From Oricola sp. (GTDB lineage Bacteria; Pseudomonadota; Alphaproteobacteria; Rhizobiales; Rhizobiaceae): DNA of 64,000 nt. The stretch is taken from assembly GCF_022763245.1 (NCBI RefSeq), contig NZ_JALEGV010000012.1:372001-436000 (forward strand). Direction: 5' to 3'. Shown piece after piece: positions 57,396-64,000 of this stretch (the stretch's first letter is position 1; every line of letters begins with the position of its first letter). A model generated the notes under the pieces. The model saw only the letters and a list, made by a program, of their open reading frames with translations. It ran no database searches and was not told the DNA's origin. The translations under genes were made by a program, and so were the position numbers.

Positions 57396-59450
57396 TCAAC
57401 CGACGTCGGCCATCCGCCGCATGGTGCCGCGCGCCAGGAATGCCGGTATCTCGCCGGCCGCCATCGGTTCGCCATAGAAGAAGCCCTGCACGTTGCGCGC
57501 GCCCAGCGCACGCAACGTCTCCAGTTCCTCGGCGGTCTCGGCGCCTTCCACCACGCATTCCAGTTCCAGCGTCGCGCACATGTCGATCATCGTCTTGATG
57601 ACCCTCGCGGTGCGGGCGCTGTCCTTCAGCCGCGCGACGAAACTCCGGTCGATCTTGACCGTGTTGATGTGCAACTGGTCGATATGGCCGAAATTGGCGT
57701 AGCCGACGCCGAAATCGTCGAGCGCGACATGCGCGCCCAGCGCCGACAGCCGCGCCAGGGCCTGGCGGGCCGCCTCGTAGTCGCGCATGACGAGCGTCTC
57801 GGTGACCTCGAACTCGATGCGCTCCGGCGGAAATCCGCTTTCGGTCACGATGCGGCAGATGGCGTCGACCGCGGCCGGCGACTCGAGATCGCGGATGGAG
57901 AGGTTGCAGGAGAGTTTCAGCGGCTCAGGCCAGGCGCGCGCCGCCTCCAGCGACCGCCGCAGCAGCGATTCCGTCAGTTTCGAGATCGTGCCGATGCGCT
58001 CGGCGATGGTGATGAAGACCTCCGGCCGCACCGGCCCGAACTCGGCGCTGTCCCAGCGCGCCAGCGCCTCGAAGCCCCGCGTCTCGCCGGTCAGCACGTC
58101 GGTCTGCGGCTGGTAGAGGAAATGGATCTCCGCGTCGAAGTCGCAGTGGCGCAGCTTCTGCTCGATCGCGCTGACAGTGCTCCGCTCGGCCGCCATCTCG
58201 GCGTCGAACACGGCGATGCCGGCCTCTTGGTCCTTGGCCCGCGACAAGGCGTAGTCCGCGCGGCCGAGCAGTTCCGTCGCGCTCCCCGCAGTCTCTTCAA
58301 GCGCCATGCCGACGGACGCCGACACCTGCAGGTCGTAGCCGCGCACCCTGACGGGTTGTTCGATCTCGGCGCAGATGCGCTGGCCGCAATGCACCAGGGA
58401 CGCCGGGTCGCCGGCCTCGCAGACGATCACGGCGAACTCGTCCCCGCCGACACGGGCGACGAAACAGGTCGCGTCGCACGCCTGGGCAAGCCGCTGGCCG
58501 ATCTGGACCAGGACCTCGTCGCCGAACAGGTGGCCATGCGTGTCGTTGACGTCCTTGAACCTGTCGAGGTCGATGATCGCCAGGCCGATGGGCGCGTCCG
58601 CGCTGTCGCGGTCCGCCAGCATCGCGTTCAGCCTGCGGAAGAACTGGCGGCGGTTCGGCAGGCCGGTCAGCATGTCGTGATCGGCCAGGTATTCGGCCTC
58701 GGCGCGCAACCAGTCGGAGACCAGGCTGGCGCTGATTTCCCGGCTGATGGAATGGCGCGTCATCGCCGTCAGGCAGAACCCGACCACGGCCGCCGCGAAA
58801 GCGACGAAAGCGTATTGGGTGCGGACATCGCCGCCCGCCTGTCCGGCGAAGAACAGCACCGTCGCCGTGCATGTGGCGAAGGAGAAGAGGGTCACCGCAT
58901 GGCTGATGCTCGCGGTCGCGACGGCCAGCGCCAACAGCATGAACAGGATCAGCTTCACCGCGTGGAAATGGTAGAGCTGGTGGGCGACCAGCGCGAGATA
59001 GATCATCAGGAACATCGCCAGCCCGCGCAGTTCCAGTTCGCGCCGCCCGATCGCACGCTTCGACAGTTCCCGCGCGACCGCCGCGCACGCCGCAGCGATG
59101 ATCAGCGAAATGCTGCCGAGAAGGAGAAAACCCGTCAGGCCGTCGACGAGGTAATAGGTGACAGACTTGACGAGGTAATAGACCGTCGCCGCCATCAGGG
59201 TGATCTGGAGCATCACCTGGTAGGAAGCGACGAGGCGCCGGTCGAACTCCGCGGCATCGACCAGCTCGCAATCGCCGGAGATCAGACGCCACACCCACTG
59301 GCGAAGCCCGTCCGCCACGGAAGGCGTCCCCCGCGACGCGGCGTGCGTGTCACCTTCGCCCGGCCGCGCCGGACGCGACCGCCGCGGCATGACGCGATCG
59401 TCACCGCCGCCGGCGGTCCCGATCTCCCTCGCATGCCAGTCTGTCGCCAT
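57396..59450 (-). CDS. Membrane GGDEF-EAL c-di-GMP protein
   Basis: 684 residues from the ATG at 59450, preceded by AGGGAAGGAG. An N-terminal cytoplasmic lead (1-75) is followed by about six membrane helices (80-245, e.g. VTYYLVDGLTGFLLLGSISL), a GGDEF domain (about 255-420, VARVGGDEFAVIV) without an RxxD inhibition site, and an EAL domain (about 435-680). Catalytic EAL residues are kept: GFEALARWD, EFEVTETLVM, DDFGVGYANFG and NTVKIDRSF, so phosphodiesterase activity is likely; the intact GGDEF may be a cyclase or GTP sensor. Divergent from the phytase-like gene. Confidence 0.93.
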   Translation of the reverse strand: MATDWHAREIGTAGGGDDRVMPRRSRPARPGEGDTHAASRGTPSVADGLRQWVWRLISGDCELVDAAEFDRRLVASYQVMLQITLMAATVYYLVKSVTYYLVDGLTGFLLLGSISLIIAAACAAVARELSKRAIGRRELELRGLAMFLMIYLALVAHQLYHFHAVKLILFMLLALAVATASISHAVTLFSFATCTATVLFFAGQAGGDVRTQYAFVAFAAAVVGFCLTAMTRHSISREISASLVSDWLRAEAEYLADHDMLTGLPNRRQFFRRLNAMLADRDSADAPIGLAIIDLDRFKDVNDTHGHLFGDEVLVQIGQRLAQACDATCFVARVGGDEFAVIVCEAGDPASLVHCGQRICAEIEQPVRVRGYDLQVSASVGMALEETAGSATELLGRADYALSRAKDQEAGIAVFDAEMAAERSTVSAIEQKLRHCDFDAEIHFLYQPQTDVLTGETRGFEALARWDSAEFGPVRPEVFITIAERIGTISKLTESLLRRSLEAARAWPEPLKLSCNLSIRDLESPAAVDAICRIVTESGFPPERIEFEVTETLVMRDYEAARQALARLSALGAHVALDDFGVGYANFGHIDQLHINTVKIDRSFVARLKDSARTARVIKTMIDMCATLELECVVEGAETAEELETLRALGARNVQGFFYGEPMAAGEIPAFLARGTMRRMADVG

Positions 59451-59585
59451 CGCGCGCACTCCTTCCCTAACGTTATCAGGGGAGGAGTTACAAAATGTTG
59501 CCGAGGCGGCCCTGCCTGTCGGCATGGTTTCCGAACCGTGAACGGGGGAGCCCCTGTGCCCGGGCGTCATCATTTCTTCGCAGCT

Positions 59586-59603
59586 TTGTCATGGCGCTGT
59601 CAT
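59586..59603 (+). promoter_or_regulatory. Pho box (PhoB site) upstream of phytase/esterase-like gene
   Basis: TTGTCAT, 4-nt spacer, CTGTCAT: 13 of 14 conserved positions of the CTGTCAT-N4-CTGTCAT direct repeat with 11-bp period. It lies 86 nt upstream of the start codon at 59689, in the 238-nt divergent region. Confidence 0.75.
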
Positions 59604-59688
59604 GTGCCTCGCAAAGAAGTCTCGCGTCGACTGCCGGGCCGATTCCAGGCCCCGCTTTGCAGATTCCAGACAATCGAGGGAACTGAAC

Positions 59689-61866
59689 ATGCCCAGACAA
59701 ACCAGACTGCTGGCCACGGGAACCGCGCTTGCCGTGCTGTTTTCCGCAGGCGCCGCTTCGGCCGAACCGGTCTTCAACCGTGTCGCGTCCTTCCCCGTCA
59801 ACACCAACCTTCCGGCCGACGTCGATCCGGCGACCGAGACCTCTTCGGAGATCATCTACGTCACCGAAGACGGCATGACGCTGGTCTATTCCGACAGCCC
59901 CTTCGGCGGCATCGGCATGATCGACATCTCCGACCCGGCCAACCCGGCCCCCGGCGGCTACGTCAAGCTCGACGGTGAGCCGACCTCCCTCGTCATCCAG
60001 TCCGGCCACGCCTTCGTCGGCCTCAACACCTCCGAAAGCTACACCGAGCCGTCCGGCGCGCTGCTGTCGGTCAACCTGGAAACGGGCGAGATCGAACAGA
60101 GCTGCGACCTGAAGGGCCAGCCCGATTCCGTCGCCCTGTCGAAGGACGGCGCACTCGTCGCCGTCGCCATCGAGAACGAGCGCGACGAGGACCTCGGTGA
60201 CGGCGGCCTGCCGCAGATGCCGGCCGGCACGCTCGCCATCATCGGCGCCGCCGACGGCGCGCTGGATTGCGGCACCACGAAGTTCGTCGACATGACCGGC
60301 CTCGCCGATGTCGCCGGCGAAGATCCGGAGCCCGAATTCGTCGATTTCAACGAAGCCGGCGAGATCGCCCTGACGCTTCAGGAAAACAACTACATCGCCA
60401 TCATCGACGCCAAGACCGGCGAAGTGGTGTCGCATTTCTCCGCCGGCTCCGTCGATCTCGACAATGTCGACACCGAGGAAGAAGGCGCGCTCACCTTCGA
60501 CGGCACGCTGACCTCCGTCCCGCGTGAGCCGGACGCCGTCCAGTGGCTCGACAACGACCGCCTCGTCATCGCCAATGAAGGCGACTGGAACGGCGGTTCG
60601 CGCGGCTTCACCATCTTCTCCAAGGCTGGCGAAGTCCTCTACGACAGCGGCCTGTCCTTTGAATACGAAGTCGCCATGGCCGGCCACTATCCGGAGAAGC
60701 GCTCCGGCAACAAGGGCGCCGAGCCGGAAGGCATGGAAGTCGGCACCTTCGGCGACAAGACCTTCATCTTCCTCCTGTCCGAGCGCGGCTCCGTGGTCGG
60801 CGTCTACGAGGACACCGGCGCGGCGCCGGAATTCAAGCAGATCCTGCCGACGGCGCTGGCGCCTGAAGGCGCGGTCGCCATTCCGGGCCGCAACCTGCTC
60901 GCCGTCGCCAACGAAGCCGACCTGATCGACGACGGCGGCGTCCGCTCGCACGTCACGATCTATTCCTATGAAGAAGGCGAAGCCCAGTACCCGATGCTGG
61001 TCTCCGGCATGGACGGCGACGTGCCGCTCGGCTGGGGCGCCATGTCCGGCCTCGTCGCCGACGAGGAGCAGGCCGGCATCCTCTACGGTGTCAACGACTC
61101 CTTCTACGCGATGCAGCCGACCATCTTCACCATCGACGCCAATCAGACGCCTGCGAAAATCACGGCGGCGACCCGCGTCACCCGTGGCGGCGCGGCTGCG
61201 CAGCTGATGGACCAGGAAGGCATCACGACCGACGGCAAGGGCGGCTTCTGGCTCGCTTCGGAGGGCCGCACCGACCGACTGATCCCGCACGCCCTCTACA
61301 ACGTCAACGCCAAGGGCGAGATCAAGACCCAGGTCGCGTTCCCGCCGGAACTGCTGGCCGTCGAGAAGCGCTTCGGCTCGGAAGGCGTCACTCGCATCGG
61401 CGACACGCTCTGGATCGCCATCCAGCGCGAATGGGCCGATGACGAGGCCGGTCAGGTCAAGCTCGTCGCCTACAACACCGACACCAAGGAATGGGGCGCC
61501 GTGCGTTACCCGCTGGAGCCGAAGGGCGCCGGCTGGGTCGGCCTGTCGGAAATCACCGCCCATGGCGACTATGTCTACATCGTCGAGCGCGACAACCAGA
61601 TCGGCGCCGCGGCCAAGCTGAAGAAGCTCTTCCGCGTGCCCGTCTCCGAGCTGCAGCCGGCTGCGCTCGGCGGCGAGCTGCCGCTGGTGACGAAGGAAGA
61701 AGTCCACGACTTCATCCCGGACCTGACCTCGACCGGCGGCTATGTCGTCGACAAGATCGAGGGCTTCGCCATCGACGCCGCCGGCAACGGCTTCGCGGTC
61801 ACCGACAATGACGGCATCGACGACTCGAACGGCGAGACGCTCTTCCTGCGCCTCGGCGCCATGTAA
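59689..61866 (+). CDS. Exported esterase-like/phytase-family protein
   Basis: 725 residues from the ATG at 59689, with GAGGGA upstream. Signal peptide MPRQTRLLATGTALAVLFSA (cleavage near residue 25, ASAEP). The N-terminal half (30-400) looks like a beta-propeller of repeated short blades (GGIGMIDISDPANPAPGGYV, DGTLTSVPREPDAVQWLDND), and the C-terminal half (about 440-720) is the esterase-like activity of phytase domain (GMDGDVPLGWGAMSGLVADE, TDGKGGFWLASEGRTDRL, YVVDKIEGFAIDAAGNGFAV). Expected to release phosphate or a related group from organic phosphate in the periplasm or outside; the Pho box upstream fits induction by phosphate starvation. Confidence 0.92.
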   Translation: MPRQTRLLATGTALAVLFSAGAASAEPVFNRVASFPVNTNLPADVDPATETSSEIIYVTEDGMTLVYSDSPFGGIGMIDISDPANPAPGGYVKLDGEPTSLVIQSGHAFVGLNTSESYTEPSGALLSVNLETGEIEQSCDLKGQPDSVALSKDGALVAVAIENERDEDLGDGGLPQMPAGTLAIIGAADGALDCGTTKFVDMTGLADVAGEDPEPEFVDFNEAGEIALTLQENNYIAIIDAKTGEVVSHFSAGSVDLDNVDTEEEGALTFDGTLTSVPREPDAVQWLDNDRLVIANEGDWNGGSRGFTIFSKAGEVLYDSGLSFEYEVAMAGHYPEKRSGNKGAEPEGMEVGTFGDKTFIFLLSERGSVVGVYEDTGAAPEFKQILPTALAPEGAVAIPGRNLLAVANEADLIDDGGVRSHVTIYSYEEGEAQYPMLVSGMDGDVPLGWGAMSGLVADEEQAGILYGVNDSFYAMQPTIFTIDANQTPAKITAATRVTRGGAAAQLMDQEGITTDGKGGFWLASEGRTDRLIPHALYNVNAKGEIKTQVAFPPELLAVEKRFGSEGVTRIGDTLWIAIQREWADDEAGQVKLVAYNTDTKEWGAVRYPLEPKGAGWVGLSEITAHGDYVYIVERDNQIGAAAKLKKLFRVPVSELQPAALGGELPLVTKEEVHDFIPDLTSTGGYVVDKIEGFAIDAAGNGFAVTDNDGIDDSNGETLFLRLGAM

Positions 61867-61893
61867 GTTCAGCCTCCCAAGGCGAAAACCGAG

Positions 61894-61925
61894 AGCCGGG
61901 GCGCGACCAGCGCCCCGGCTTTTTC
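61894..61925 (+). terminator. Terminator after the phytase-like gene
   Basis: AGCCGGGGCG, 7-nt loop and CGCCCCGGCT, followed by TTTTCGTG, 28 nt after the stop codon. Confidence 0.92.
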
Positions 61926-62044
61926 GTGTCGAGGCCTGGAGCGACGGCCGGGCCGGCCGGGCCTGCCCTTGCGGCACCGTGTCTGAAACTCTAGGGTGTG
62001 ACCTTGCGTCAGATCAGAGTCCTTTTCAGAAGCTCCATTGCCTT

Positions 62045-64000
62045 ATGAATTTCCTGCCTTCCAAGACAGTCCGCACCGCCGCGTCATTTCTCCTCAGCAC
62101 CACCTTCCTCGTCCCCGCTCTCGCATCGACATCCGCCGTTGCGGACGAGGCCGCGCAAGGCTGGTCCGGCTGGACCGCGCTCGGCGGCTATTACGGGTCG
62201 GAAGGGTCGAGCTACGGGGAACTGGTGCTGTTTGCGCCCCTCCACCAGACCGACGACAGCCTCTTCTTTACCGACATCCGCGGCAAGTTGTTCGAAGGCG
62301 AGATCCTGGAGGGCAACGCCGCGGTCGGCTTCCGCCAGATGACCGGGTCCGGCTTCAATCTCGGCGTCTGGGGCGGGCTCGACGTGCGCCGCACGGCCAA
62401 TGACAACGTGTTCGGCCAGGTGTCGGGCGGCCTGGAAGCGCTTTCCGACAATTTCGATTTCCGCTTGAACGGCTACCTGCCCGTCACCGGGCCCAAGACC
62501 GCCTCTGCCGGCGACGCCGAGGTCTTCCTGACCGACAGCAACATCTTCATGATCGGCGGCGAGGAAGTCGCGCTTCACGGCGTCGATGCCGAGGCGGGCG
62601 TCCGGCTGAATTTCGGCGACGACAATGCCGGCCACCTCGCCATCTATGGCGGCGGCTACTGGTTCGACCACGACGACGCCTTCGAAGCCGTCACCGGCGG
62701 CAAGGCGCGCGTCGAACTGGCCTTTAACGACGTCGCCGGCGACGGCTCCAGCCTCGTCGCGCGCTACGAATACACCAGCGACGACGTCCGCGGAGACCGG
62801 CACACGGTCGGCGCGAGGCTGCGCATCCCGCTTGGCGCCGCGCCGCGCGCCGCGCGCTCCATGAGCGTGCAGCAATGGCGCATGACGGATCCGCTGGAAC
62901 GCGACACGGACATCGTCATCGGCCAGTCCGAGGAGGAACTGGTGGCCGACGCCTATTCCGACGTGCGCTTCGACCGCGTCGCCTATGCCGATGACGCCGG
63001 TTCCTTCCAGTCCGGCATCGACGAGGGCGCCAACACGCTGATCATTCTCGACGGGTCGCAGGGCGACGTGACCGGCGGCCAGACGCTGGCCGAGGCGCAG
63101 ACCCTGCTCGGCGGCGGCAGCACGCTCGCCGTCTATGGCGTGGAATCCGGCACGACGGGCATGGTCACCGCCCCCGGCCTGCGCCCGACGCTCGTCAACG
63201 GCGCCGGTTCCGGCTACGCACTCTCGCTCGGCGGCTACAACACCGTTGCCGGCATCGATGTCAGGTCCGAACTCGTCAAGACCGACGGCACCGTCGACGG
63301 CGTCACGCTTGGCGGCATCGACGGCTCGGGGCTGGACGTCATCGCCCTTCTCGACATCGGCGTGACGGTCAACATGGAAGGCACCGGCACGGCAGGCGCC
63401 AGCGACAACGGCGTGACGGGTACCGATGGCGGCCTCGATGTGAACGCCGAAGACGGCGGCGACGGCGGAACGGGTGGCGGGGGAACCGCCGGCGTCAGCG
63501 AGAGCGAGGTCTTCGGCATCAATCTGGCCGGCGCGTCGGACGTCCTGATCGAAGACGTCACCATCGACGCCACCATGACGGGCGCCGGCGGCGCCGGCGG
63601 AAGCGCGACCGGCGGAGCGGGCGGCGATGGCGGTTACGAATATGACGACGAAGATTCCCAGGGCCTCCCGGGCGGCTGGGGCGGAAACGGCGGCACCGGA
63701 GGCGACGGCGGCGACGGCGTCCATGCAAGCACGCTCGCCGCGCTCGACCTGAGTGGCGCGGACAATGTTCGCGTCGCCGACACGGTTGTCACCGCCGGCA
63801 TGACGGGCACCGGCGGCAATGGCGGCAGCGCCACGGGCGGCTCGGGCGGCAGCGGCGGCAGCGGCGACCGTGGCGGCTACGGCGGCGATGGCGGAACCGG
63901 AGGCACCGGCGGCACGGCCGGGGACGGCGTCGCCGGCGAGACCAGCGTTCGCGGGATCGACCTCGCCGGTGCGAGCGACGTCGAATTCGAGAATGTCACG
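62045..64000 (+). CDS. Inverse-autotransporter-like surface protein, 3' end cut by window edge
   Basis: 652 codons are open from the ATG at 62045 to the window end. Signal peptide about 1-33 (TAASFLLSTTFLVPALASTS). Residues about 38-280 form a beta-barrel like the invasin/intimin type (ALGGYYGSEGSSYGELVLFA, FFTDIRGKLFEGEILEGNAA, GAGFRL-like strands and LNFGDDNAGHLAIYGGGYWF). From about 330 the chain becomes a repetitive passenger with parallel-beta-helix character (GYALSLGGYNTVAGIDVRSE), then glycine-rich repeats from about residue 493. Probably an adhesin or surface filament; total length and C-terminus are unknown. No clear ribosome site precedes the ATG. Confidence 0.82.
   Translation, partial: MNFLPSKTVRTAASFLLSTTFLVPALASTSAVADEAAQGWSGWTALGGYYGSEGSSYGELVLFAPLHQTDDSLFFTDIRGKLFEGEILEGNAAVGFRQMTGSGFNLGVWGGLDVRRTANDNVFGQVSGGLEALSDNFDFRLNGYLPVTGPKTASAGDAEVFLTDSNIFMIGGEEVALHGVDAEAGVRLNFGDDNAGHLAIYGGGYWFDHDDAFEAVTGGKARVELAFNDVAGDGSSLVARYEYTSDDVRGDRHTVGARLRIPLGAAPRAARSMSVQQWRMTDPLERDTDIVIGQSEEELVADAYSDVRFDRVAYADDAGSFQSGIDEGANTLIILDGSQGDVTGGQTLAEAQTLLGGGSTLAVYGVESGTTGMVTAPGLRPTLVNGAGSGYALSLGGYNTVAGIDVRSELVKTDGTVDGVTLGGIDGSGLDVIALLDIGVTVNMEGTGTAGASDNGVTGTDGGLDVNAEDGGDGGTGGGGTAGVSESEVFGINLAGASDVLIEDVTIDATMTGAGGAGGSATGGAGGDGGYEYDDEDSQGLPGGWGGNGGTGGDGGDGVHASTLAALDLSGADNVRVADTVVTAGMTGTGGNGGSATGGSGGSGGSGDRGGYGGDGGTGGTGGTAGDGVAGETSVRGIDLAGASDVEFENVT
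63521..64000 (+). repeat. Glycine-rich 71-75-residue tandem repeats in surface protein
   Basis: Units begin NLAGASDVLIEDVTIDATMT (63521), DLSGADNVRVADTVVTAGMT (63746) and DLAGASDVEFENVT (63959). The first two are 75 and 71 codons long. Each has a beta-strand head of about 20 residues, then a Gly/Ala/Ser/Thr stretch (GGSATGGAGGDGG, GGSATGGSGGSGG) and a linker. The array runs off the window. A related Gly-rich segment lies before the first unit (63403-63490). Confidence 0.85.

Noticed and set aside
57294-59978. An 894-codon plus-strand frame over the GGDEF-EAL gene
   Set aside because: The minus strand encodes intact GGDEF and EAL motifs and membrane helices; the plus frame is low-complexity and overlaps the real phytase-like gene start.
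59488-61977. An 829-codon minus-strand frame over the phytase-like gene
   Set aside because: Antisense shadow of a gene with signal peptide, ribosome site, Pho box and terminator.
63403-64000. Possible CRISPR or DNA-level tandem array from the periodic GGC-rich sequence
   Set aside because: The period is 71-75 codons, in frame, with variable third bases; it is a protein repeat, not a short direct-repeat/spacer array.

Overview
This is a 64 kb, GC-rich, gene-dense chromosomal window from an alphaproteobacterium, most likely of the order Hyphomicrobiales (Rhizobiales). Supporting signs are the block ruvC-ruvA-ruvB-ybgC-tolQRAB-pal-cpoB-tilS-ftsH-glmM, the tkt-gap-pgk series ending in a class I aldolase, a 6S RNA between zapA and the 5-formyltetrahydrofolate cyclo-ligase gene, a TrcR (DUF1013) cell-cycle regulator, and perfect TTAA-N7-TTAA (CtrA-type) sites. 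Genus and species cannot be fixed from the sequence alone. Nearly all of the window is ordinary chromosome; no prophage, insertion sequence, CRISPR array, tRNA or rRNA was seen.

Layout. 1-5.7 kb: a minus-strand operon for a PotABCD-type ABC importer followed by creatinase, which runs off the left edge; together they look like a creatine uptake and breakdown unit. 5.9-12.5 kb: a DUF6476 membrane protein, rluD, the heat-shock sigma factor rpoH, an unknown membrane-anchored protein, purA and a drug/metabolite exporter. 12.6-17.8 kb: serC-serA, then two outer-membrane beta-barrel genes, each with a CtrA-type site upstream. 17.9-28.5 kb: glmM, ftsH, tilS and the full Tol-Pal operon. 28.6-34.8 kb: a cysteine hydrolase with a divergent LysR regulator, then ruvB, ruvA and ruvC with a VapBC-type toxin-antitoxin pair wedged between ruvC and ruvA, a TauE/SafE exporter and yebC. 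35-39.5 kb: a secreted metallo-beta-lactamase-fold protein, a small secreted protein, a YmdB-like phosphoesterase, the cyclo-ligase gene, an AT-richer foreign-looking membrane gene, 6S RNA, zapA and a DUF4164 coiled-coil protein.

39.7-47.8 kb: tkt, gap, pgk and class I fba, interrupted by three small ORFs and by an exported CHAT-domain (caspase-like) protein with an intact His/Cys dyad between pgk and fba. 48-57 kb: an ATP-grasp amidoligase, an SGNH hydrolase, a small antisense-overlapping membrane ORF, propionyl-CoA synthetase, a GAF-GGDEF diguanylate cyclase, an SDR oxidoreductase, a VOC/WYL-regulator pair with a perfect inverted-repeat operator, an exported protein with a duplicated domain, and trcR. 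57.4-64 kb: a membrane GGDEF-EAL protein, a divergent phytase/esterase-like protein with a good Pho box, and the first 652 codons of an inverse-autotransporter-like surface protein whose passenger turns into glycine-rich repeats at the right edge.

The items most worth follow-up are the CHAT protease inside the glycolytic gene series, the toxin-antitoxin pair inside ruvC-ruvA, the creatinase-transporter operon, the repeat-bearing surface protein, the histidine-rich heptad protein behind a 19-bp palindrome, and the regulatory palindromes and boxes (CtrA, Pho, WYL and LysR operators).
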